NCBI GenBank assembly: GCA_003554585.1
Contig: PWGV01000029.1
Coordinates: 1 to 59,904, forward strand
Source of the DNA: Halobacteroidaceae bacterium
GTDB lineage: Bacteria > Bacillota > Halanaerobiia > B1SED10-174
DNA: 59,904 nt
Reading direction: 5' to 3'
Shown here: piece after piece, positions 51,192 through 59,121 of the stretch
Layout of the letters: every line of letters begins with the position of its first letter
How positions within the stretch are numbered: position 1 is the stretch's first letter
Position numbers and translations under genes: made by a program
Notes under the pieces: generated by a model
Databases searched by the model: none
What the model saw: the letters and a program-made list of their open reading frames with translations, nothing else
Told to the model about the DNA's origin: nothing

Positions 51192-51341
51192 GTTTCGATC
51201 TCCTTTCTTTTGTGATCAATGTCTATTTCGTTCAAAAAAAACCATTTCCTGCCTTTACAGAGGGAGGAGAGAGAGAAAAACTGGAGAAATTGTTAATGTA
51301 GAAAAGTTTGTGCATTGAAGCCGTGGATGGGAGTTGAAACA

Positions 51342-52118
51342 ATGGAGAATAGATTAAATCGGTTCCGGATAATCGCTGACGGAAAGAAATTTAAAAAGGT
51401 TTTCGATCTGAATGATCCTAAACCAAAAGGATTGCCCAATGGAATGATAAAAAATGATGAACTGGAGCAAATCGAGGTAGGGAATTCTTTCAACCTGGGC
51501 GGGAAGAGGTTTTTTGTCCTACCCTGCTCCTTACAGGAATACATAATGGAATATATGCATCGAAAGACCCAGATAATCTATCCTAAAGAAGCAGGATACA
51601 TACTCCTCAACCTGGATATTTTCCCCGGGAAAAAAGTTGGTGAGGCGGGGACAGGTTCTGGTGCTTTAACCACAATTCTTTCCCGCGCAGTGGGGGAAAA
51701 AGGGGAAGTGCATACTTTTGAAAGAAGGTCGGATTTTGCGGAAATAATCCAGCGTAATCTGGAAGCCTGCCGGGAATATGATAATACAGTTTATTATAAT
51801 AAACCTCTGCAGGAATTTGAATTTTCTCCTGAATTTGATGCTTTTTTCCTCGACATGAAATACCCCTGGGAAGTTTTGTTTAAGGTGGATGCTGCCCTTA
51901 AACCAGGCGGTCGGCTGGGGTTGTTGCTGCCCCCTACAAATCAGGTTACCCGGATTATCTCCACTCTACAGGCTTCTGGTTATTTTATCAACGAAATTTC
52001 TGAAATTTTCCGTAGAGGTTACAAGCTTAATGCAGAGAGATTTAGACCAGAGGATGTGATGACTGGTCATACCGGCTATCTTGTTTTCGCCAGTAAGTTA
52101 ATTAATTCAAAGGAGTGA
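51342..52118 (+). CDS. tRNA (adenine-N1)-methyltransferase, TrmI-like
   Basis: A protein of about 258 residues in the TrmI/Gcd14 family that methylates A58 in the tRNA T loop. It has the N-terminal GNSFNLGGKRFFVLPCSLQEY domain, then SAM motif I GEAGTGSGALTTIL, HTFERRSDFAEII, FFLDMKYPWE (the catalytic DxPxPW variant) and LKPGGRLGLLLPP. The start at ATG 51342 follows gggag; TTG 51315 has no ribosome site. It is 6 bases before the nitroreductase gene. Confidence 0.86.
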   Translation: MENRLNRFRIIADGKKFKKVFDLNDPKPKGLPNGMIKNDELEQIEVGNSFNLGGKRFFVLPCSLQEYIMEYMHRKTQIIYPKEAGYILLNLDIFPGKKVGEAGTGSGALTTILSRAVGEKGEVHTFERRSDFAEIIQRNLEACREYDNTVYYNKPLQEFEFSPEFDAFFLDMKYPWEVLFKVDAALKPGGRLGLLLPPTNQVTRIISTLQASGYFINEISEIFRRGYKLNAERFRPEDVMTGHTGYLVFASKLINSKE

Positions 52119-52123
52119 TTCTA

Positions 52124-52654
52124 ATGGAAGAACGTGTTCAGTGGATTTTTAAACGAAGAAGCATCAGGAGGTACAAGGACAAGCCGGTGGAGGAAGAGAA
52201 GATTGATCTTTTGATGAAGGCTGCCATGGCCGCTCCTTCCGCCGCAAATCGCCAGCCCTGGCATTTTATTGTTGTAACTCAGAGGGAGGTACTTGATCAG
52301 CTTGGGGAAATTCATCCTTATGCAAAAATGATGAAGGAAGCACCTCTTTGTGTTGTGGTTTGTGGAGATCCCGAAGAGGCAACCAGTAAAAACTCTGGCC
52401 TCTCCTACTGGGTTCAGGATTGCTCTGCAGCCATGCAAAACCTGCTACTTGCTGCTTCTAGCCTGGATCTTGGTGGTGTCTGGCTGGGAGTCCATCCCAA
52501 TGAGGAAAGGGAAAAAGTAATTAAAGATCTGCTCAAAATTCCTGAAAAGATAAGGCCTCTTGGCCTGGCTGCAATAGGCTATCCCGAAGAAGAAAAAGAA
52601 CCCGATACTCATTACCGGGAGGAGAGAATTCACCGCGAAGTATTTGAAGGATAG
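52124..52654 (+). CDS. Nitroreductase-family FMN protein
   Basis: A 176-residue NADH oxidase/nitroreductase-type protein with the FMN-contact motif RRSIRRYKDKPV (7-18), MAAPSAANRQPWHF (about 33-46) and GGVWLGVHP (about 122). The start at ATG 52124 follows aaggagtg. It reduces nitro, quinone or other acceptors; the natural substrate is unknown. Confidence 0.9.
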   Translation: MEERVQWIFKRRSIRRYKDKPVEEEKIDLLMKAAMAAPSAANRQPWHFIVVTQREVLDQLGEIHPYAKMMKEAPLCVVVCGDPEEATSKNSGLSYWVQDCSAAMQNLLLAASSLDLGGVWLGVHPNEEREKVIKDLLKIPEKIRPLGLAAIGYPEEEKEPDTHYREERIHREVFEG

Positions 52655-52664
52655 GAGGGGGAGT

Positions 52665-53195
52665 ATGATTGAACGGAAGGTAAATGGGTCCCAGTTGGAA
52701 TTAGTGCAGGGAGATATTACCCGGCAGGAAGATTGTGAGGCTGTGGTAAACGCTGCCAACGCTGAATTATTGCCCGGGGGAGGCGTTGCCGGGGCGATTC
52801 ACAGGGCTGCGGGACCAGAGCTGCTTGAAGAGTGCAGACCCCTGGCTCCAATTACCCCCGGAGAAGCTGTTCTGACCCGGGGTTATAACCTTCCCAATTC
52901 CTATATTATTCACTGCTTGGGGCCGATTTATGGGCATGACCACCCCGAAGAGGAACTGTTAGCCAGGTGTTATGTGAATGCAATAAGGCTTGCCCAGGAA
53001 AATGAAATCAATTCAATTGCTTTCCCCGCCATTTCAACAGGAGCTTTTGGATACCCTTCAAAAGATGCAGCAAAAATAGCTATTAAAACTGTCCTGGAAG
53101 AATTACCCAAAAATCCAGGATTAAAACTGGTTCGTTTTGTCCTTTTCGGGGAAAAGGATTTTGAGATTCACAAAAATGAATTAAGGGGAATTTAA
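52665..53195 (+). CDS. Macro domain protein (ADP-ribose hydrolase type)
   Basis: A 176-residue macro domain close to the YmdB/MacroD type, with VVNAANAELLPGGGVAGAIH (about residues 24-43) and FPAISTGAFGYP (about 119-130) forming the ADP-ribose pocket. It may remove O-acetyl- or protein-linked ADP-ribose. Start ATG 52665 lies 6 bases after aggaggggg. A terminator follows. Confidence 0.92.
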   Translation: MIERKVNGSQLELVQGDITRQEDCEAVVNAANAELLPGGGVAGAIHRAAGPELLEECRPLAPITPGEAVLTRGYNLPNSYIIHCLGPIYGHDHPEEELLARCYVNAIRLAQENEINSIAFPAISTGAFGYPSKDAAKIAIKTVLEELPKNPGLKLVRFVLFGEKDFEIHKNELRGI

Positions 53196-53197
53196 GG

Positions 53198-53224
53198 AGC
53201 CGCTTTTTGCGGCTTCTTTTTTTT
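53198..53224 (+). terminator. Terminator of the TrmI-nitroreductase-macro operon
   Basis: agccgc / gcggct with a T5 loop, then C and a run of eight T. Confidence 0.85.
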
Positions 53225-53377
53225 GTGCCCTTGCAAAATAGGGTTTTTCAGTATTAATTCCCTAACTTAAATTTTTGTAAAATTATCCTTGTTATGCAAA
53301 GGTATAATATGTTATGATACATCAGTAGTAATAAAGTAAAGGAGCAAAGTAGTAATTCGAGAAACAGGAGTGGTTGA

Positions 53378-53977
53378 GTGATTAAAAATATAGTTTTTGA
53401 TATCGGGGAAGTCCTACTCAGTTTTAGGCCTCGGGATTATTTACAGGAAAAATACGGACCCGGAGAAAAAACGGATAGATTAGAAGGTATTATTTTTCAA
53501 GGAAAATACTGGGAACAACTGGACCGGGGGATAATAACAAGTGAAGAAGCAAAAAGTCAATTGAAGAAAGAATTTACCCAGTACAGTAAAGAAATTGAAG
53601 ATATTCTGGAAGATTGGCCGCAAATTTTAAAGCCCCTTCCGGCTTCTGATTTAATAAAACCAATAAAACAAAAGGGATTTATCCTTTTCTTTTTATCAAA
53701 TTTTCATATCCGGGCCTGGCAAATAGTTCGGGAAAAATTCGATTTCTTTTCTGTTTTCCAGGGGGGGGTAATATCCGCGGAGGAAGGTCTTTTAAAACCG
53801 GAGGAGGAGATTTATCTTAAATTATTGGACACCTTTTCCCTTAAAGCTGAAGAATCATTGTTTATCGATGATCGACCTGAAAATATTGAAGCCGCTGAAA
53901 AGATCGGTTTTTCGACCCATCGTTACCTGGAAATAAAGGGTCTTAAAAAGGAGCTCCAGAAAAAGGACATCCTGTAA
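53378..53977 (+). CDS. HAD-family hydrolase (HAD-IA)
   Basis: The 199-residue protein has motif I VFDIGEVLLSF (6-16), motif II LFFLSNFHI (about 101), the lysine in GLLKPEEEIY (about 138) and motif IV SLFIDDRPENIEAAEKIG (about 165-182). In motif I the second Asp is Gly, as in several epoxide-hydrolase-like and dehalogenase-like relatives. GTG start. An AT-rich tataatatg at 53303 may be its -10 box. The substrate is unknown. Confidence 0.84.
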   Translation: MIKNIVFDIGEVLLSFRPRDYLQEKYGPGEKTDRLEGIIFQGKYWEQLDRGIITSEEAKSQLKKEFTQYSKEIEDILEDWPQILKPLPASDLIKPIKQKGFILFFLSNFHIRAWQIVREKFDFFSVFQGGVISAEEGLLKPEEEIYLKLLDTFSLKAEESLFIDDRPENIEAAEKIGFSTHRYLEIKGLKKELQKKDIL

Positions 53978-54054
53978 TAAAGTAAAACAATAAAGGGAAA
54001 ACGAACTAAAGCGCGAATATATTAAAGTAGAACTATTTGGAGAGGAGTATTTAG

Positions 54055-54462
54055 ATGAATGGAGTTGTTGCAGACTCGACCATTGTTTGTGAAACTTCCC
54101 GCTACAGAATATGGATTGAGCCTGCCGGAAGGCGAAATAAAAGCAAGTTAATTTTGGAAGTTGATCCCACTGAAGAAAAAAGCAAACCCCGCAGGCTTCC
54201 TTTTGATTCTAATTATTTTGACGCTGTTATTTTAAAACAGAAATATCCTCTGCGAACGACCCTGTTCGAGGAGAGCCTGCGTGTTTTAAAAGAAGGAGGT
54301 TCATTTTTCTGGACCGACTTGAAAGAAGAACAAATTCCCTCTGCCAGCCACCTATTAATTCATGCAGGACTGGTTGAAGTAGGGAAAAAAATATTTGGGC
54401 TTGGCGGGAAGGACTTATTGGGGATTGGAGGCAATAAACCGGTGCAGTTAAGCCGCCACTAA
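54055..54462 (+). CDS. Methyltransferase-like fragment protein, probably without SAM site
   Basis: A 135-residue protein whose middle part (LPFDSNYFDAVILKQ... to ...SLRVLKEGGSFFWTDL) matches the second half of class I methyltransferases, the region after the SAM-binding glycine loop. No GxGxG motif exists in its about 55-residue N-terminal part. It has a good ribosome site (gagaggag), so it may be a working non-enzymatic protein rather than debris. The function is unknown. Confidence 0.6.
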   Translation: MNGVVADSTIVCETSRYRIWIEPAGRRNKSKLILEVDPTEEKSKPRRLPFDSNYFDAVILKQKYPLRTTLFEESLRVLKEGGSFFWTDLKEEQIPSASHLLIHAGLVEVGKKIFGLGGKDLLGIGGNKPVQLSRH

Positions 54463-54758
54463 AAAAATCTTTATTTTTGCTTTTAACCCCGATATTTTTG
54501 GGGATAAAAATCCTCCATCTGGCTTACCAGTGGAGGATTTTGTTTTTCATACTCTTTGCTTCCAGGCTGTTGAATTGGACTGGGGCCGATTGGATTTTGG
54601 AGAAGAAAAAAAGAGGGGATGATTCTCCGAAAAATTTGTTATTCAAGTATTTTTGGGCAGCTGAAATTTTTTATATAAGAAGGATTTAATAGCCTTATTG
54701 CTAATTAATAGAGTAGGGAAACCGAAGATGAATAAATCAAAGGAAAGGGGAATTTAGC
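54463..54758 (+). other. Intergenic region with terminators
   Basis: Besides the strong terminator at 54507-54546 there is a smaller hairpin (cccc-gatattttt-gggg, about 54486-54502). A 70-codon frame (54477-54689) runs through the terminator, has no ribosome site and is probably not a gene. The ribosome site aaagggg of the next DegV gene is at the end. Confidence 0.5.
54507..54546 (+). terminator. Terminator after the methyltransferase-like gene
   Basis: aaaatcctcca / tggaggatttt (11 bp), loop of 13 bases, followed by GTTTTT. Confidence 0.85.
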
Positions 54759-55634
54759 ATGGGTAAAATTGCTATTGTTACTGATACGAGCTGTGATTTG
54801 CCCCAGGACTTTTTCGCCGAACATAATATCCGTCGGGTAAGCATGCATATCCATTTTGGGGAGGAGGAGTTGATCGACCAGAAGACAATCAGCCATGAAG
54901 AGTTTTATGATCGGATGGCTGAAGAAATGGAAGTCCTTCCCCGGACGACTCAACCCCAGGCCAAACATTTTGTTGAAGTATTTGAAAACTTAAAAGAAGA
55001 AGGTTACGATACTGTCCTTTCTTTACATATTTCTCATAAAATGAGTGGAACGGTACAAGCGGCAAGGCTTGCTTCAGAAATGGTACCGGATATGGAGATC
55101 ATACCTATTGATTCTGGCCAGGTTGGCCCTCCTTTAGGCCTCTTTGTCTACGCGGTGGTGGAAAAAATGAAGAAAGAAAAAGACAAGGATAAAATTGTTC
55201 AGTTTGTAGAGCAACTTATCGAAGAAGAACCTATTTTTGAAGCTTTTTCAGTGGAAACAATGGATTACCTGGTGAAAAATGGGCGAGTTGGAAGGGCCAA
55301 GGGATTTGTTGCGGGCTTTTTAAATATTAAGCCGATACTGACGGTTTCTAAAGGGGAAATTGCTCCCCTGGATAAGGTCAGGGGAACCAAAGGGCTTTAT
55401 AAGAAGATGGCTGATCTTGCCGTGGAAAGAATGAGTTCTGCTGATAAACCCGTTCTCCTGCTAGCCTGGGGAGGTATACCTCAAGAAAAAAGTATTGAAC
55501 AGGTCAGGAGTTTGATCGAGGAAAAGATGAATAAAGACTTTGTTACATTGCACGCCCGCCTTGCTCCAACTATTGCCTGCCACAGCGGACCGGAAACCAT
55601 CTCTATCACCACTTTTGATGCAGGATTGATCTAA
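54759..55634 (+). CDS. DegV family fatty-acid-binding protein
   Basis: The 291-residue protein has the DegV motifs VTDTSCDLPQDF (7-18), RTTQPQAKHF (about 64), HISHKMSGTVQAA (about 90) and HSGPETISI near the end. It is a paralogue of the gene at 37.9 kb. It lies 21 bases before yjbQ and appears to open the DegV-YjbQ-SelA-SelD run, although its own role there is probably lipid-related. Confidence 0.9.
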   Translation: MGKIAIVTDTSCDLPQDFFAEHNIRRVSMHIHFGEEELIDQKTISHEEFYDRMAEEMEVLPRTTQPQAKHFVEVFENLKEEGYDTVLSLHISHKMSGTVQAARLASEMVPDMEIIPIDSGQVGPPLGLFVYAVVEKMKKEKDKDKIVQFVEQLIEEEPIFEAFSVETMDYLVKNGRVGRAKGFVAGFLNIKPILTVSKGEIAPLDKVRGTKGLYKKMADLAVERMSSADKPVLLLAWGGIPQEKSIEQVRSLIEEKMNKDFVTLHARLAPTIACHSGPETISITTFDAGLI

Positions 55635-55655
55635 TTCCCTGGAGGGGGTTTTAAA

Positions 55656-56051
55656 GTGCAGTTTCAGGTTGAGACCAACAAAAAAATGGAAATGATTGAT
55701 ATTACAGAACATTTAAAAAGGATGCTGCCCGATAAAGGTGAGGGGGCCCTCCTGGTTTTTGTTTCCCACACCACGGCAGGAGTTACCATCAATGAAGGGG
55801 CAGACCCTGATGTCCAGGAGGATATTCTTCAACACCTGGAAAGAATCGCCAGGGGAAGTTATCTCCACCGGGAAGGGAATGGGCCAGGCCATTTACAGGC
55901 AACCCTGGTCGGCTCCTCAGTTCTTATTCCCTTTAAGGGCAATCATCTGGACCTGGGAACCTGGCAGCGGATTTTCTTCTGTGAATTCGATGGACCTCGC
56001 TCCAGGGTAGTTCAATTTCGTCTGCTCAAAGGACTTGATTATGATGGATAA
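55656..56051 (+). CDS. YjbQ/UPF0047 family protein
   Basis: A 131-residue single-domain protein with VSHTTAGVTINEGADPDV (about 35-52), the conserved Glu/His cluster HREGNGPGHLQATLVGSS and the end FCEFDGPRSRVV, which define UPF0047. Family members show weak thiamine-phosphate synthase activity; the real role is unclear. GTG start 6 bases after ggaggggg. It overlaps the selA start by about 11 bases. Confidence 0.9.
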   Translation: MQFQVETNKKMEMIDITEHLKRMLPDKGEGALLVFVSHTTAGVTINEGADPDVQEDILQHLERIARGSYLHREGNGPGHLQATLVGSSVLIPFKGNHLDLGTWQRIFFCEFDGPRSRVVQFRLLKGLDYDG

Positions 56052-57429
56052 TTCTTTATTAAGGCAACTCCCCGGGATTGATAGCGTTTTGGGGGACCTG
56101 AAAAAACAGGGGATACCCTCTTCTCCTGGGGTCAAAAGATTGGCCCGGTTTATTGTCGATGAACTCCGCAGGGAAATCTCCCAAACCGCAGCAGAAAAAC
56201 TGCCCTGGGAAGGGGAAGAGGATTTTTTCCAGGAAGTGATTTTACGCTGTCAGGAACTTTTGAAACCCCGGCTGCAAAAAGTGGTAAACGCAACCGGGAT
56301 TATTTTGCATACCAACCTGGGCAGGGCTCCCATTGCCCCTGCGGCGATAAAAAACTTAAGGTGGACAGGGTCGGGCTACTGCAACCTGGAGTATGACCTC
56401 TCTACCGGGAAAAGAGGTTCGCGCCAGGAAATTTGTGACTTTCTTTTGTCCCTCCTGACTGGAGCCGAAAAAGCACTTATTGTTAATAATAACGCTGCTG
56501 CCGTTTTACTGGTTCTTGATACCCTGGCTCGGGATGGAGAAGCAATAATATCCCGAGGTGAACTGGTCGAAATCGGTGGTTCTTTCCGGGTTCCAGAAGT
56601 TATGTCCAAAGGAGGGGTTTGCCTGCGGGAGGTTGGCACTACTAACAGAACCCGCCTGGAGGACTATGAGGAGGCCATAGGAGAGCATACGAAACTTTTA
56701 ATGAAAGTCCACCCATCCAACTATCGGATCAGTGGATTTACAGAAGAAGTTGGGGTTGAAGAACTGGGATCGCTGGCCCAAAAGTATAACCTTATTTCTT
56801 ATTATGACCTGGGAAGCGGTTCTCTCTGGCCCTTAACCAGCGAACCCTCTTTAGATGAAATTACTTCGGGGAAGTTAGATTTAGTTTCTTTTAGCGGGGA
56901 TAAGCTTTTGGGAGGTGCACAGGCGGGAATTATCCTGGGCCGAAAGGATTTAATTGAGAAAATGGGCCGAAACAATTTGTTGAGAGCTTTAAGGATTGAC
57001 AAGCTTTCCCTTGCTGCCCTTGAGGCTACTTTGCGCCATTACCTGATGGACCAGCCCGATTTTATCCCCGCCTATAAAATGTTTCAGATGACAGAAGAAG
57101 AACTTCTTGCAAGAACAGAAGAAATTCATGCTTGTCTTGAGGAGAAAATTCCCTCCGAGTTTAAATTATCCATCGGTGAGGGCACTTCATTTAGTGGTGG
57201 AGGGACACTTCCCCAGGAGGCAATTCCGGGCCCTGTGTTACATCTGCAGGGTAACAATTCGGAATTAAGCCAAATTCATCAAAAATTAAGGGAAGCTGAA
57301 ATTCCTGTAATTGCAAGTATTTTTAAAGGAAAAATTGAAATTAACCTGCGAACAGTTTTTCCAGAGGAAGAAGACATCCTAAAAACAGAACTAGCCAGGA
57401 TTGCGCAGGAGGTGAGGGAAAGTGAATGA
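56041..57429 (+). CDS. selA: L-seryl-tRNA(Sec) selenium transferase SelA
   Basis: SelA is a PLP enzyme that converts Ser-tRNA(Sec) to Sec-tRNA(Sec) with selenophosphate. The protein of about 462 residues has the N-terminal LRQLPGIDSVL, the core KVVNATGIILHTNLGRAPI, the arginine loop SRGELVEIGGSFR, and the PLP lysine in SFSGDKLLGGAQAG (about Lys288). ATG 56041 and 56044 follow aaagga; TTG 56035 is less likely. Its stop overlaps the GTG start of selD. Together with the tRNA-Sec at 2.5 kb this shows the organism decodes UGA as selenocysteine. Confidence 0.95.
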   Translation: MMDNSLLRQLPGIDSVLGDLKKQGIPSSPGVKRLARFIVDELRREISQTAAEKLPWEGEEDFFQEVILRCQELLKPRLQKVVNATGIILHTNLGRAPIAPAAIKNLRWTGSGYCNLEYDLSTGKRGSRQEICDFLLSLLTGAEKALIVNNNAAAVLLVLDTLARDGEAIISRGELVEIGGSFRVPEVMSKGGVCLREVGTTNRTRLEDYEEAIGEHTKLLMKVHPSNYRISGFTEEVGVEELGSLAQKYNLISYYDLGSGSLWPLTSEPSLDEITSGKLDLVSFSGDKLLGGAQAGIILGRKDLIEKMGRNNLLRALRIDKLSLAALEATLRHYLMDQPDFIPAYKMFQMTEEELLARTEEIHACLEEKIPSEFKLSIGEGTSFSGGGTLPQEAIPGPVLHLQGNNSELSQIHQKLREAEIPVIASIFKGKIEINLRTVFPEEEDILKTELARIAQEVRESE

Positions 57430-58471
57430 TCGGGAAAAGGTTCGTCTGACAAGTTTTTCGCAAAAAGCCGGCTGAGGATGTAAAATGGGGCCGGAGGCCC
57501 TGAAAACTGTTCTTTCCCAGTTGCCTCAACCGAAATCTCGGAAGGAAGTCCTCGTAGGCCTGGATATTATTGATGATGCGGGGGTTTACCAGATTAATGA
57601 GGACCAGGCCCTGGTCCAGACAATTGATTTTTTCACCCCGATCGTGGATGACGGACGAGATTTTGGTAGAATAGCTGCTGCAAATGCTCTCAGTGATCTT
57701 TATGCAATGGGAGCAGAGCCTATTACTGCGCTCAATGTTGTGGGCTTTCCTTCCCAAAAAATTCCCCTGGAAATCCTGGGTGAAATTTTAAGAGGGGGGC
57801 AGGAAAAAGTCGAGGAAGCTGGAGCTGTTCTTATTGGTGGTCATACAGTAGATGATGATGAGCCGAAATACGGGCTTTCTGCAACCGGGTTAATCCACCC
57901 CCAAAGGATAATTAAAAAAGGAGGCGCTCGCCCGGGGGATGTGCTAGTAATGACCAAACCCATCGGAGCAGGGATTCTGACAACAGGAGTAAAAGGAGAA
58001 ATGGTCGAGGAAAAAGATACCCAGAATGCTGTAGAAATTATGGCTAAATTAAATAAAGCTGGAGCCAAGTGTTTGAATTTTGACGTAGTAAACGCAATGA
58101 CAGATATCACCGGGTTTGGACTTATGGGACACCTTTTCGAGATGATGCAGGCCAGTGGAACCGGGGCCCGGTTAAAAATTAGCTCAAATTGGTTCATTGA
58201 CGGCAGTGAGGTTCTAGCTCAAAAAGGAGTGGTTCCCGGCGGAACGCTACGAAATATTAAATTTTTGGAAAACAACGTTAACTGGAATAATGCCCCCCGC
58301 CACCATAAATTTTTGCTCTGCGATGCAATGACCTCGGGTGGATTACTGGCAGCTGTTAAACCCGATAAAGTGGGCAGGGTAATAAAGGAACTGGAAAAGG
58401 ATGCTGATGTTCCGTCTTCAATTATAATTGGCGAGGTAATTTCGGGAGAACCAATTATCGAGGTATTTTAA
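57422..58471 (+). CDS. selD: Selenide, water dikinase SelD, itself a selenoprotein (TGA at codon 18)
   Basis: SelD makes selenophosphate from selenide and ATP. The full frame starts at GTG 57422, overlapping the selA stop, and reads VNDREKVRLTSFSQKAG-TGA-GCK-MGPEAL. The TGA at 57473-57475 falls exactly where SelD has its catalytic Cys or Sec (xGxGCK; Sec18, with Lys21 next). Automatic calling would start at ATG 57485 and lose the active site. A hairpin 11 bases after the TGA fits a bacterial SECIS. The ATP-binding part follows: VQTIDFFTPIVDDGRDFGRIAAANALSD-like and GGHTVDDDEPKYGLSATG-like segments. About 349 residues with Sec. Confidence 0.93.
57487..57501 (+). promoter_or_regulatory. Bacterial SECIS hairpin in selD
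   Basis: ggggcc / ggccct, a 6-bp stem with loop GGA, begins 11 bases after the in-frame TGA, so its tip is about 18-20 bases downstream. This spacing and the G in the apical loop suit recognition by SelB. Verified only by eye. Confidence 0.6.
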
Positions 58472-58505
58472 TCCAAAAGTAATTAAAATAAACGGTTAAA
58501 AACCT

Positions 58506-58579
58506 AACCCCTTTTGCCGATAAAAAGATAGTAGAAGGAAATTCAACTGTCTTTATTGGGTAAAGGGGTTATTTTATTT
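58506..58579 (+). terminator. Long hairpin terminator after selD
   Basis: aaccccttt (58506-58514) pairs with aaaggggtt (58562-58570). Inside, ccgataaa can pair with tttattgg. It is followed by attttattt. The interior loop is unusually long for a simple terminator. Confidence 0.65.
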
Positions 58580-58638
58580 CCCCGGTTCAATTTAAAATTC
58601 AATAGTCAGGTAGTTAAAAGGCAGTGGGAGGTTAAAGG

Positions 58639-59109
58639 ATGGCGAAGAACCAGCAAATTCAGCTTGTGACTTTTCAACTTTCAGGCGAAAAATATGGAAT
58701 TGATATTCTCAAGGTTCATGAAATCAAACGCTTAAAAGAAATTGGCATAACCCATGTTCCCCGGGCTCCAGAATTTGTAGAAGGTGTAATTAACCTGAGG
58801 GGAGCCGTTATACCAATAATTGACCTGGGGAAAAGATTTGTCCTGGAAAACAAAAAAGCAGATAAGGAAACCAGAATAATAGTTGTAAAACAAGAAGATA
58901 AATATATTGGGCTTACAGTTGATAGGGTAAATGGAGTTTTAACTGTTGAAGAAGAGGTTATTGATGAACCTCCCCGGGAAATCTCCCAGATAAATTCTTT
59001 TTTCATCTCTGGGATCGCCCGATATAATGAAAGATTGGTTATTGTTCTTGATATTGGAAACATTTTATCTCCTCGTGAGGATGAAGCATTATCAAAAATC
59101 GCCAGGTAA
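58639..59109 (+). CDS. cheW: Chemotaxis coupling protein CheW
   Basis: The 156-residue protein is a single CheW domain: FQLSGEKYGIDILKVHEI (12-29), the receptor/CheA-contact motif VPRAPEFVEGVINLRGAVIPIIDL (about 41-64) and ARYNERLVIVLDI near the end. It links chemoreceptors to the CheA kinase encoded 12 bases downstream, in the same operon, so the organism is likely motile and chemotactic. Confidence 0.94.
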   Translation: MAKNQQIQLVTFQLSGEKYGIDILKVHEIKRLKEIGITHVPRAPEFVEGVINLRGAVIPIIDLGKRFVLENKKADKETRIIVVKQEDKYIGLTVDRVNGVLTVEEEVIDEPPREISQINSFFISGIARYNERLVIVLDIGNILSPREDEALSKIAR

Positions 59110-59121
59110 GGGGAGAAAATT

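Noticed and set aside
54477-54689. 70-codon frame with hydrophobic residues
   Set aside because: It runs straight through a strong terminator hairpin, has no ribosome site and shows no family motif.
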